Positions 56,160 to 64,000 of a stretch of DNA of 64,000 bases are shown here, piece after piece (within the stretch, counting starts at the first letter, position 1; each line of letters starts with the position of its first letter). Where the stretch lies: positions 62,001-126,000 of the forward strand of contig NC_009372.1 in the NCBI RefSeq assembly GCF_000092065.1. The letters are read 5' to 3'. The notes beneath the pieces were generated by a model that was not told the DNA's origin, ran no database searches, and was given only the letters and a program-made list of their open reading frames with translations. The position numbers and the translations under genes were made by a program. The stretch comes from Ostreococcus lucimarinus CCE9901 (lineage: Eukaryota > Chlorophyta > Mamiellophyceae > Mamiellales > Bathycoccaceae).

Positions 56160-56300
56160 ACAGTACAAGGGGGCTAGTAGTACTTTAGTAAAGTAATTGT
56201 ACTAATTGTAGTCATGATTGGTCGTTGTGCAGCATTGAGTCATGATTCGTCGTTTTACCCCTCCCAAACGTTGGCGGTATTTAGCCAGATCCGAATGTAC
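56160..56300 (+). promoter_or_regulatory. Shared promoter motif TCATGATTSGTCGTT
   Basis: TAGTCATGATTGGTCGTTG (56211-56229) and GAGTCATGATTCGTCGTTTT (56239-56258) repeat a motif also at 16820-16837 (GGTCATGATTGGTCGTTC) and, in variant form, at 19952-19968, always in upstream regions. A factor-binding site is a possibility. The rest of 55,989-56,469 holds nothing else I can support. Confidence 0.45.
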
Positions 56301-56469
56301 ACAGTCAGACGGTCGCTCTTGGGTCATGACTTGTCAAATGGGCTCAAAAACTCGCCCCGGCCGTGATCACCACAATGCCCTGACGCTCACTTTTTCGCTC
56401 AAAACGCTATCCTATGCCAAACGATGCCCGCACAACGGAGGACGCAGTCAAACGACTACAAACACTAGC

Positions 56470-57663
56470 ATGGCGTCCGTAGCGTCCGTTATCGCCGCCA
56501 AGCGCGCTGGCTTCATCGGTATGGGTCGTCTGGGATTGTGTACCGCCCTCAAGTTTGAGCAAGCGGGTTGGGATGTCTGTGGGTCTGACGTCTTTCCGTC
56601 GTACGTTGAAAGTATCAACGACAAGAGTCTTCGAAGCAAAGAGCCCGGAGTCGAAGAGGCTTTGCGAAAGAGCACGCGTTTGCGAGCGACTCTGAATCTC
56701 CTTGATGTCCTAGAGCATGCCGATATCGTTTTCATTCTCGTCGCGACTCCAACCAGCGCGGGCGAAGAGGCCTACGACACGACAACTCTGAGCAGGGTCT
56801 TGAGTGATATCGCTAAATTAAGGCCGACAAACAAACACATCGTGATTTGCTGCACAGTGTTGCCTGGTTACATCTCGAACATCGGTAGTTACCTTATCGA
56901 AAGTTGCACTGGATGTAGTTTGAGTTACAATCCAGAGTTCATCGCCCAGGGTGAGATCATGAAGGGCCTCAGTGAACCCGACGTGGTGCTCATAGGGGAA
57001 GGAAGCGAAGAAGCCGGTGATATTCTACAGTTTTTATACGAGACCGCGACGTCCAATGAGCCTCGGATCTGTCGCATGTCTCCGCAAAGCGCTGAGATAA
57101 TGAAACTAAGCGTAAACTGCTTTGTTACCACGAAGATCAGCTTCGCCAATATGATTGGTGACATTGCTGACGCGACGCCTGGTGCAGACAAATTCGACAT
57201 CCTTAGAGCCGTTGGTCAGGATACACGTGTCGGCCACCGGTGCATCCTTCCAGGTTACGGCTTCGGAGGTCCTTGCTTTCCACGTGATAATAGAGCACTC
57301 GGAATGTACGCACGCAAGGTTGGAATCACTCCTTCAATTTGCGACGCGACGGATGAATACAACCGACTTCACGCGGACGCCATGGTAAAGGCTCTTTTGG
57401 AACAAAAACTAGAGCATTATACCATCAGTGATGTTGCTTACAAGCCACAGTGTCCGGTGGATATTATTGAAGAGTCGCAACCACTCGAAGTGGCCAAGAG
57501 ACTTGTTCAAGCAGGCAAGCGAGTCGTTATACGCGATCGACCCGCCATCATCGAGCTCGTACGCCGCGCTTACGGGCGTATGTTTACCTACGGAGCATAC
57601 AAAGTACCTAACGAAGAACCAAATACTTCTGCTGGCAACCCGTTATCAAGCTACGCGAGGTAA
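56470..57663 (+). CDS. UDP-glucose/GDP-mannose dehydrogenase family protein (UGDH-like)
   Basis: This encodes 397 residues from ATG 56470 (MASVASVIAAKRAGFIGMG); an in-frame extension upstream is not conserved in the broken copy. NAD-binding GFIGMGRLGLCTALKFEQAG, VFILVATPTSAGEEAYDT, YNPEFIAQGEIMKGL, AEIMKLSVNCFVTTKISFAN (catalytic Lys), and LPGYGFGGPCFPRDNRALGM with the catalytic Cys (~270). The C-terminal nucleotide-binding part reads SDVAYKPQCPVDIIEESQPL, where the usual DxRES Arg is replaced (DIIEES), so the substrate may not be plain UDP-glucose. It makes a uronic acid sugar nucleotide by two NAD+-dependent oxidations. A broken paralogue is at 60103-60766. Confidence 0.8.
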   Translation: MASVASVIAAKRAGFIGMGRLGLCTALKFEQAGWDVCGSDVFPSYVESINDKSLRSKEPGVEEALRKSTRLRATLNLLDVLEHADIVFILVATPTSAGEEAYDTTTLSRVLSDIAKLRPTNKHIVICCTVLPGYISNIGSYLIESCTGCSLSYNPEFIAQGEIMKGLSEPDVVLIGEGSEEAGDILQFLYETATSNEPRICRMSPQSAEIMKLSVNCFVTTKISFANMIGDIADATPGADKFDILRAVGQDTRVGHRCILPGYGFGGPCFPRDNRALGMYARKVGITPSICDATDEYNRLHADAMVKALLEQKLEHYTISDVAYKPQCPVDIIEESQPLEVAKRLVQAGKRVVIRDRPAIIELVRRAYGRMFTYGAYKVPNEEPNTSAGNPLSSYAR

Positions 57664-57833
57664 GCTCAACCATGTTCACGTTTCAACGCTGTCACCAACT
57701 CACCGCGTGTCTGATGCGCTGGTGGCCAGATCTTTTGATTTAATATCTATCCATGATATAATCACAGATCTTTCACATCTTAGCCACCGTGCTCGTCGTT
57801 TCCTCGGATCTCGCACGAAGTTGAGATAAATTT

Positions 57834-58070
57834 CATGTATAAATTACTCACCCTAATATCATACTGCATACACTTTAAGTGCGTCGATAAAGAGCTTTGA
57901 GGTCGTGACAACGGCTGGAATCTACGAACCTGTTTCACGCATCAAAGTCCACCATGCTTTGAACCCTGCGGTTTGTGGCGCGTGATGAGCAAGTAGCAAG
58001 TGCCACCCAAACCTGCGTTCTATGGTGCGCACGAGAGCATCCGGCATAGCCGCGAACCACGGCTCTTTTT
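57834..58070 (+). repeat. Repeat source segment, left part (partner 62986-63018 and 63245-63454)
   Basis: CTGCATACACTTTAAGTGCG to CCGCGAACCACGGCTCTTTT recurs at 63245-63454 with ~5% differences and a 16 bp insertion there. CATGTATAAATTACTCACCC (57835-57854) also recurs at 62986-63005. It is upstream of the GT gene at 58441. The rest of 57,664-58,440 shows no gene. Confidence 0.8.
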
Positions 58071-58440
58071 TGTATGTGTACGATGTATATGATTTGTATG
58101 TGTATGATTTGTTCGGGCGTTTTTTCCTTCGACTAATTTTGTCATCATCATCGAAACGGAACGTTTAATTCGAGCTCTCCACATTTTAGGGCTAATTTTG
58201 GGAAAAGTGTGACTGTCCATGTATAGACACAACACCAAACTCGATTAAAAAGCTCCTCAAAAAATGTGCGGGAATTGTCTCGAGTGTGTGGCGCTTGCGA
58301 TTGTGGCACGCGTTGAAGCGACTCGCGGTACGGCACGTACGTAGTCTTGAACACGAATATATGTGAATACGATTCACGTTCGAACGCTCTTGGAGTTGCG
58401 CTTCGACATGCTACTGAAAGTAGCTTGCGATTCCGGTACT

Positions 58441-59961
58441 ATGGCTCGCCGAACGGTCATTCTGTTTGCGGTTGTGGCCGTGTTGCTTTGGAGACTGTTC
58501 TTGTTCGATATTGGTGACAGCAGATTTAAAAGTATCACACCACATCCATCACCGGAGCAAAGACGACAACAAAATCACCGAGCAAGATTTTTAGAGCTCA
58601 CACATAACGAAACCTACAAAACCGCAAATGTCGAAGAGAGGAACGATGAACATTTCAAGATGGAACGATATGAAGAATCACCTGCAAGATTACAAGCGTC
58701 AGCTAATTTGGATACACAGAGCACCCGCGTCTTGGTTTTAAGTTGGCATGGTGGTACCGCGAAAGACACAGCGATGCAACTTCATAACGCTGGAGTTCGT
58801 CGCGAAAATATCGTGTGTGGAGGCATTATTTGGTACGAGAAAGTCCTCGATTCTGCTCCTTGCGTAAGAGATCATGCATTATCTGAGGCTTTGAATCGAT
58901 TGACACAGCGTGTAAGAGGTTTTCCCATGGCTATCGATCCAGCAGACGAGAAATGGTTGGATGATTTCGCAGCTGAGGCTAGCGAGATGCTATCTACGTT
59001 CCATGTGCTCTGGGCGGACTTTCCTACCGCCCTTTGTCTTCTATTAAACAAGATTGCCCCACATAAATTGATAGTACGCACAACGCATCGTTTTGATCAC
59101 CAGGTGGCTCATTCGAAGATAAATCACACGTCATTTGTACGTAAAAGCCTCATGCGCGTTCTACGCGAGGCGCCAATACTTCTTGCTGGGAGCGAGTACG
59201 ATCGGGCATACATGAAGTTCTACACATGTCGTGAACCTGAACGTCTATTCATAACATGGCCAACACAGTATTTGGAGAGTTTGGGCGCATCGCGTACACT
59301 TACGAACGAGTCATGCTTCATCTTGTGGGGGGGGTCGAACAACGAAGGTAGTTCAAGCATATCGATTACATTTGATAGAATACGAGTCCTCGGGCGCACT
59401 ATGGAGTCACAAGTTCCCATGAAAAGTCGCCCAACGAGTTTTGCTCACGCTTCGGAATTTGCAACAGAGCAAGCCGTAGTATATTTCCCATACAGTATGC
59501 CGAGTTCCGCATTTCATGAACTTTACGCGAGTGGTGTCCCCCTTTTCGTGCCATCGTTGACTTTCATGCTCGATGAGTTTTCAAAAAACCGTGGCTATCC
59601 TCACAAAGTAGCTGGTAATGTCCCTTGTGCTTCACCATCTTTTTACGAAAACGCTGAGGCAGTGGAGTTCTGCTGTCTTGACGATACTGGGGTATGTCAT
59701 GATCCAAATTCATGCGATCCTGAAGCGCTGAAACAATGGGTATCATTAGGTGACCTTTACACCACCCCGCATGTGACGTATTTCGACAGTGCCGAGCATG
59801 CTGTGGAACTCATGAGCAACTGGATGAAGCATCCAGACCAACGGGATCGAACGATCGAGGACATGGAGTCACACAACGTTGCTAACCTTCGATGGAATGC
59901 TCGTGTCGTTCAAGCCGCAATTCGTCATGTCAAACAAAGCAGCGCGCTTGAACTGGATTGA
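58441..59961 (+). CDS. Type II Golgi protein, putative GT-B glycosyltransferase
   Basis: This encodes 506 residues from ATG 58441 (a second ATG at 58408 is in frame); it opens the anchor TVILFAVVAVLLWRLFLFD. Ectodomain: TRVLVLSWHGGTAKDTAMQL, STFHVLWADFPTALCLLLNK, KLIVRTTHRFDHQVAHSKIN, EAPILLAGSEYDRAYMKFYT, ESCFILWGGSNNEGSS and VVYFPYSMPSSAFHELYASG followed by VPLFVP, then FYENAEAVEFCCLDD and a long C-terminal helix. SxxFhE.yA.GvPlFvP is typical of the donor side of GT-B enzymes. Family not named. The last 48 codons and 3' flank are duplicated at 63456-63824. Confidence 0.65.
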   Translation: MARRTVILFAVVAVLLWRLFLFDIGDSRFKSITPHPSPEQRRQQNHRARFLELTHNETYKTANVEERNDEHFKMERYEESPARLQASANLDTQSTRVLVLSWHGGTAKDTAMQLHNAGVRRENIVCGGIIWYEKVLDSAPCVRDHALSEALNRLTQRVRGFPMAIDPADEKWLDDFAAEASEMLSTFHVLWADFPTALCLLLNKIAPHKLIVRTTHRFDHQVAHSKINHTSFVRKSLMRVLREAPILLAGSEYDRAYMKFYTCREPERLFITWPTQYLESLGASRTLTNESCFILWGGSNNEGSSSISITFDRIRVLGRTMESQVPMKSRPTSFAHASEFATEQAVVYFPYSMPSSAFHELYASGVPLFVPSLTFMLDEFSKNRGYPHKVAGNVPCASPSFYENAEAVEFCCLDDTGVCHDPNSCDPEALKQWVSLGDLYTTPHVTYFDSAEHAVELMSNWMKHPDQRDRTIEDMESHNVANLRWNARVVQAAIRHVKQSSALELD

Positions 59962-60190
59962 AAATGCTGGTCGATACAAAGAAGCTGTGGGGGCGATACT
60001 TTGGACATCGTATTCAATATCTTACTTGGCGTACCTCGCCATGTAGAGTCTCACGCCTAGCGTATGTACGCGAAGTGAAAATAGATTTGAGTTTTCATTT
60101 AGTGTAACTCGATAGCGGGTTTTCCATGGTGGTGTTCGGGATGGGCGCTACTCCCCCTGCCGTAGTATCGCATATTTCGTAATCGAACAA
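59820..60190 (+). repeat. Repeat source segment, right part (partner 63455-63824)
   Basis: TGGATGAAGCATCCAGACCA to CGCATATTTCGTAATCGAA recurs at 63455-63824 with a few changes. It covers the last codons of the GT gene and the 3' end of the broken UGDH copy. So the copy arose after the UGDH copy had been placed here. Confidence 0.85.
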
Positions 60191-60766
60191 CTGCCCGTAC
60201 GTTCCTCGCACTAAGTGAACAATCGCCACCCGGTCGAAAACTGTCACTTTCTTCCCCCGTCGCACGAGTCGTTTCGCGATTTCGAGCAGCTGGGACTCTT
60301 CGATGATATCCACAGGACAATTCGATTCATATGCGACGTAGGATACCTTACACCTATCGAGATCTAGCCAGGTAACACCGTGCCTCAAATCATCAAGTGT
60401 TTGTTCTCGGGGTTCAAGTCGCTAATATCACTCAAAAAACCGACTGAGCGCGCTTGTGTCGTACGCTTGATCTCCAGAGTCAGTGGGCGTGGCGACGAGG
60501 ATGAAGACCATATCGACGCGATCGATCACTTCACGCAGCTTTAAAGTTGCGCGCAGATGTTTGCTCGATCGAAGCGCTTCCTCGACTCTTGGCTCAGTCA
60601 AACGAAGCGTGATTTCGTTGATGCTGTCCACGTGCGCCGGAAAGACATCCGAACCAACGATATCCCAATCAGCTTGTTCACACTTGAGAGCCGTACATAG
60701 TCCGAGTCGGCCCAGACCGACGAATCTGGCGCGCGTTGTTTGCAAGATCGATCGAGTGGTAGCCAT
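60103..60766 (-). pseudogene. Internally deleted UGDH-like pseudogene
   Basis: From ATG 60766 (MATTRSILQTTRARFVGLG) the N-terminal ~105 residues match the intact gene (FVGLGRLGLCTALKCEQADW, VFILVATPTDSGDQAYDT). A T-run near 60,433 shifts the frame at SRFF. Reading on in the other frame gives SDISDLNPENKHLMI, a stop, GTVLPG, and then a jump to VSYVAYESNCPVDIIEESQL and the C-terminus (ENPLSSYTK). About 240 residues are gone, including the catalytic Lys and Cys. It is antisense to the GT gene's flank. The gene is dead in this form. Confidence 0.85.
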
Positions 60767-61019
60767 CTTCGCTCTGCGACGTTGCAACGTCAGAGACGGC
60801 GACTGGCCCAAGATCACTCCACTCTCTTAAAGCATGTCTCTTTCTGGACTTTATTATCCCTGGTACTTTGTTAGGTATATGTCGTAGGAACGCAACCGCG
60901 GACCACAGCCTCGGTGTTGACTCACCACTGCTTTCCTCTGCGTCGAAACTACCGCAACAACGCTCTTGACACGCGCACTAACATTAAGTACACCGGTCGT
61001 GAGCGACGCCATGCGCGAG

Positions 61020-61610
61020 TCGAATGAGTTCGTGAAAACGTTTTACGATGATCGCCCTTGTAACATTCGGCTCGAAGGAATACTTTGAAGAAGTGACGCG
61101 GCGTAAATATTTCGTCGAGAACCACACTTTGGCATTCGCAAGTCTCGACGCGTACGAAAACAATCTGTTCTCGAGGTTGGTTGCGGTATAGGGACCGCGA
61201 CACAAAGTTTTACTGAAGCTGGCGCGGTTTACACAGGCATCGACGTTTCCTTGCGAAGTGTAGAACTCGCTGAGAAGCGACTCAAACTGTTCAAACTCAA
61301 TGGTGAGGTGCGCGTTGCAGATATACAGACCGATGAATTCATGCACGACCATTTTGATCCTCTTTTTAGTTTCGGAGTTCTGCATCACATCGCCGATGTA
61401 CAACCCGCCGTGAAGGATATTTCATGACTCTCAAACCGGGAGGCGAGTGCAAGCTGATGATGTACGCAAATAATTCTTGGAAAAAAACTTGGAAAAAGAC
61501 TTTCGTCGACTCGGGATTGGACCAATTTGAACCACAATCTGGAGTTCCAATCACTCACACTTACAAAGCCAGTGTCGTGCAATCATCAAGCTCGTTTGTG
61601 AAATCAAACT
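61020..61610 (+). pseudogene. Class I SAM-methyltransferase pseudogene with frameshifts
   Basis: Three pieces in different frames line up: FYDDRPCNIR then SKEYFEEVTRRKYFVENHTL with AFASLD; EVGCGIGTATQSFTEAGAVY, TGIDVSLRSVELAEKRLKLF and FGVLHHIADVQPAVKDIS; and TLKPGGECKLMMYANNSWKK with SGLDQFEPQSGVPITHTY. Motif I (EVGCGIGT) and the ID after strand 2 are those of class I methyltransferases. Frame changes are near 61,075, 61,160 and 61,425. Its 3' end overlaps the 3' end of the RmlB-like gene on the other strand. The function is lost. The N-terminal motif (RPCNIR...EYF..V..RKYFVE.H) is a known small family as I recall. Confidence 0.7.
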
Positions 61611-62750
61611 CGAGCGATCGTCGTCGACCGTCCGCGCTCGCCGAAGGGTGCGGGCGCAACGCAGGTGAGAATTCGCCCCAGTAGGCGCTCAAGTCGTTAT
61701 TCGAGTACCAACGCACGGTTTCCGCGAGACCGACGTCCCAGGACTTTTCTTGTCGCCATCCGAGCGCTAAAAGCTTTGAGCAATCGATGAAATATCTTCG
61801 GTCGTTGAAGGCTCGATCGCTCACGTGCTCGATGGTCGTTTCCGGGTCGCGATCGAGGAGCTTACAGACATCCCGAGCGACGGACAAGATCGTCCGCTCT
61901 TCGCGCGAGCCGATGTTATAAATCTGCGCCGTCGTCCCGCGGTGGAGAATGACATCGAACGCCGAAGACGCATCGTCAACGTGCATGTACGAACGCGTCG
62001 CGTCGCCGTCGCCGTGTATCGAAATCTTTTCCCCGCGTTTCGCGAGGATTGAAAACTTTGGAATCGCCTTCTCTGGATACTGATTCGGCCCATACACGTT
62101 GTTTCCGCGAGTGATGATGTACGGTAGTCCGTACGAGCGTCCATACGCCATGACGAGCATCTCCGCGCCCGCCTTGGTCGCGGCGTACGGGTTGGTGGGC
62201 GTCAGGAGCGACGCGTGCTCGGTGTTTGAATCCATGAGATTTTCCCCGTATACCTCATCCGTGGACACGTGCAGGAATCGTCGAATTTCGGTCTTCTGCG
62301 CTCGCACGCACGCCTCGAGTAACGCGTGCGTGCCCTCGATGTTATTCTTCGTGAACTCGTACGAGTTCCCGAAAGAGTTGTCCACGTGACTCTGCGCGGC
62401 GAAGTGCATGACGGTGTCGATGCGCTCGCTTTGCAAGACGTAACTCAATAAATCGAACGAACGCACATCGCCCTTGACGAACCGCACGTTCGCGCATTCT
62501 TTCGCGCGCTCGAGATTTTTCAAGCTCGAGCAATAGTCGAGCTTGTCCAGGATGACAATCTGTCGAGCGCGACGAGTCGTTCGCGGTCAGTCGTTCGCGC
62601 GAGAGATGGGTGCAAAGTCCGTGCGTTGTTCGACGCACGCGCACGGGGTCGAAATCGTGCGCGCACCGTGTACTCGGGATGCCTCGACGCGAGGCGCTCG
62701 GCGACGTGCGAGCCGATGAAGCCGGCGCCACCGGTGAGAAGGATGCGCAT
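61561..62750 (-). CDS. dTDP/UDP-glucose 4,6-dehydratase (RmlB-like)
   Basis: Two exons: 62750-62667 (28 codons, MRILLTGGAGFIGSHVAERL ...) and 62559-61561, giving 360 residues. NAD-binding TGGAGFIGSH, VMHFAAQSHVDNSFGNS, FLHVSTDEVYGE (TDE triad region), NPYAATKAGAEMLVMAYGRS (catalytic Y..xK), ITRGNNVYGPNQYPEKAIPK and HGDGDATRSYMHVDDASSAF. It makes the 4-keto-6-deoxy-glucose nucleotide on the way to rhamnose. Without exon 1 the protein would lack the Rossmann glycine motif, which supports splicing. It is convergent with, and overlapping the 3' end of, the methyltransferase pseudogene. Confidence 0.85.
62560..62666 (-). other. Spliceosomal intron, 107 bp
   Basis: Donor ACG|GTGCGCGC, branch-like GACTGACCG ~36 nt before the end, acceptor CTCGACAG|ATT on the minus strand. 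Phase 0. It restores HPEYT-IVILDKLDYCSSL, the expected strand 2 region of RmlB. Confidence 0.8.
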
Positions 62751-62985
62751 GCGGGCGGACGGGCGTCTCGGTCGAGCGCGTCTAGATTTTCGCAGATTAT
62801 CTCGACGACATGCTCGCGAATACCGCGCGCGCCTCGAGGGCGTTCGCGAGTGCTGCGCGCGATGTCCACGCGACGCCGCGCCTTTTGACGCCACTCGCAC
62901 CGGCGCGCAGAAAACGAACGGCGGTTCGGCGGGGCGCGAAAGTGATTACTCCTTCGGGGGTAACCTAGGCGAGCTTCCCGTATTC

Positions 62986-63824
62986 ATGTACAAATTACTC
63001 ACCCATATATCATACCTGGTATTGATCCGACACGCGTCAGAGATAACGGGGAGAATAAAACCACAGAAATTCATGTACACGCGGCACTTCGACAAAGTCT
63101 TTCGATCGTTAAAGCACTGGTGACCCCTCTACCCTCCACGTTCTGTCAGAGGCTAGTTCTGTGAGTCTCTCAGTCTGTATTCTTTTACACCGAAGGTCGC
63201 TCCGAGGACGAAACTATCTTGTGTTTATTTTTGGATCTGGTCTACTGCATACACTTTAAGTGCGCCGATAAAGAGCTTTGACTTCGTGACAACGGCTGTC
63301 ATCTACGAACCTGTTTCACGCATCAAAGTCCACCATGCTTTGAATCCTGTGGCTTGTGGCACGTGATGAGCAAGTGCCACCCGAACCTGCGTTCTATGGT
63401 GCGCACGAGAGCGTCCGCACGAGAGCATCCGGCATGGCCGCGAACCACGGCTCTTTTCTGGATGAAGCATCCAGACCAACGGGATCGAACGATCGAGGAC
63501 ATGGAGTCACACAACGTCGCTAACCTTCGATGGAATGTTCGTGTCGTTCAAGCCGCAATTCGTCACGTCAAACAAAGCAGCGCGCTTGAACTGGATTGAA
63601 AATGCTGGTCGATACAAAGAAGCTGTGGGGACGATACTTTGGACATCGTATTCAATATCTTACTTAGCGTACCTCGCCGTGTAGAGTCTCACGCCTAGCG
63701 TACGTACGCGAAGTGAAAATAGATTTGAGTTTTCATTTAGTGTAACTCGATAGCGGGTTTCCCATGGTGGTGTTCGGGATGGGCGCTACTCCCCCTGCCG
63801 TAGCATCGCATATTTCGTAATCGA
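62986..63824 (+). pseudogene. Internally deleted copy of the 57,834-60,190 region
   Basis: 62986-63018 and 63245-63454 match the upstream flank of the GT gene. At CTCTTTTCTGGATGAAGC the copy jumps straight to the last 48 codons of that gene (63456-63599, WMKHPDQRDRTIEDMESHNV ... SSALELD, stop) and its 3' flank to 63824. About 1.75 kb, nearly the whole coding region, is missing. A 226 bp stretch (63,019-63,244) with no match sits between the two left pieces. The region 62,751-62,985 shows no gene. Confidence 0.85.
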
Positions 63825-63827
63825 AAA

Positions 63828-63930
63828 GTTAACGTGCCCATCGAGTACTAATCAATGATAGCTACTTGTAATCATCATCACTTATTGACGCAGGCCCGAT
63901 TGATCGCATAGTATTAGGTATAGCTCGCAT
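63828..63930 (-). mobile_element. Inverted partial copy of the 47.7 kb MITE-like element
   Basis: The reverse complement reads GCGAGCTATACCTAATA, TGATCAATCGGGCCT, AATAAGTGATGATGATTAC, AGCTATCATTGATTAGT and GTTAAC, matching 47780-47884 with small indels. It lacks the GACCCCC ends. It begins just where the deleted GT copy stops. Confidence 0.7.
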
Positions 63931-64000
63931 TTCGAAAATAATGTATGAGGGTAAAATAATGAATTTAATTAACGTCGACGTTTGTCGCGCCGTCGCGCGC

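Noticed and set aside
60115-60175. 5S-rRNA-like phrase (CCCATCCCGAACACC on the minus strand)
   Set aside because: It lies inside the C-terminal part of the UGDH pseudogene, whose protein alignment explains it, and the rest of a 5S gene is missing.

Overview
The window looks like nuclear DNA of a very small, gene-dense green alga of the Mamiellophyceae (Ostreococcus-like). The evidence is: few, short introns with GTGCGT/GTGCGC donors and a CTGAC branch point (113, 231 and 107 bp introns resolved here); plant-type TTTAGGG motifs; Ser-Pro-Pro-Pro hinge proteins; BspA-type repeats; and plant-like MYB (SHAQKHF) and nucleotide-sugar transporter genes. The dense glycan genes, many recent duplications and transposon remnants recall the outlier chromosomes of these algae. 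That placement is inference.

Region 1 (1-28,353) is accessory and repeat-rich. It holds surface-type proteins: a coiled-coil/SPPP protein, a 2,509-residue BspA-repeat multi-pass membrane protein, a Cys-rich single-pass protein, two near-identical copies of an 841/843-residue anchored protein, an ARM-like secreted protein and two paralogous coiled-coil proteins. A ~4.2 kb block (12,190-16,406 and 24,124-28,353) carrying a GIY-YIG nuclease, an unknown ORF, a MITE-like element and the anchored protein is duplicated in direct orientation. Several otherwise unrelated genes share a repeated 5' cassette (telobox plus a conserved leader just before the ATG). Three of them are followed by antisense 3' remnants of one coiled-coil tail family.

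Region 2 (28,354-39,383) is GC-rich and looks like ordinary core genome: a small zinc-binding protein, a frame-disrupted 2OG-Fe(II) oxygenase, a BCCT transporter, a MYB-related regulator, a DUF218 protein, and a C5-cytosine DNA methyltransferase fused to PWWP-like and Tudor-like readers.

Region 3 (39,383-63,960) is less GC-rich and almost entirely about surface glycans. It has a sulfotransferase, two FkbM methyltransferases, a GT17 enzyme, a nucleotide-sugar transporter, other Golgi-type glycosyltransferase candidates, a fucosyltransferase-like protein, a transporter-STELLO glycosyltransferase fusion, and three sugar-nucleotide enzymes (SDR/GMD-like, UGDH-like, RmlB-like). Broken copies (UGDH, SAM methyltransferase, an internally deleted GT copy) and MITE-like elements lie between them. 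Together the genes could make activated sugars, import them into the Golgi, assemble a glycan and decorate it with sulfate or methyl groups.
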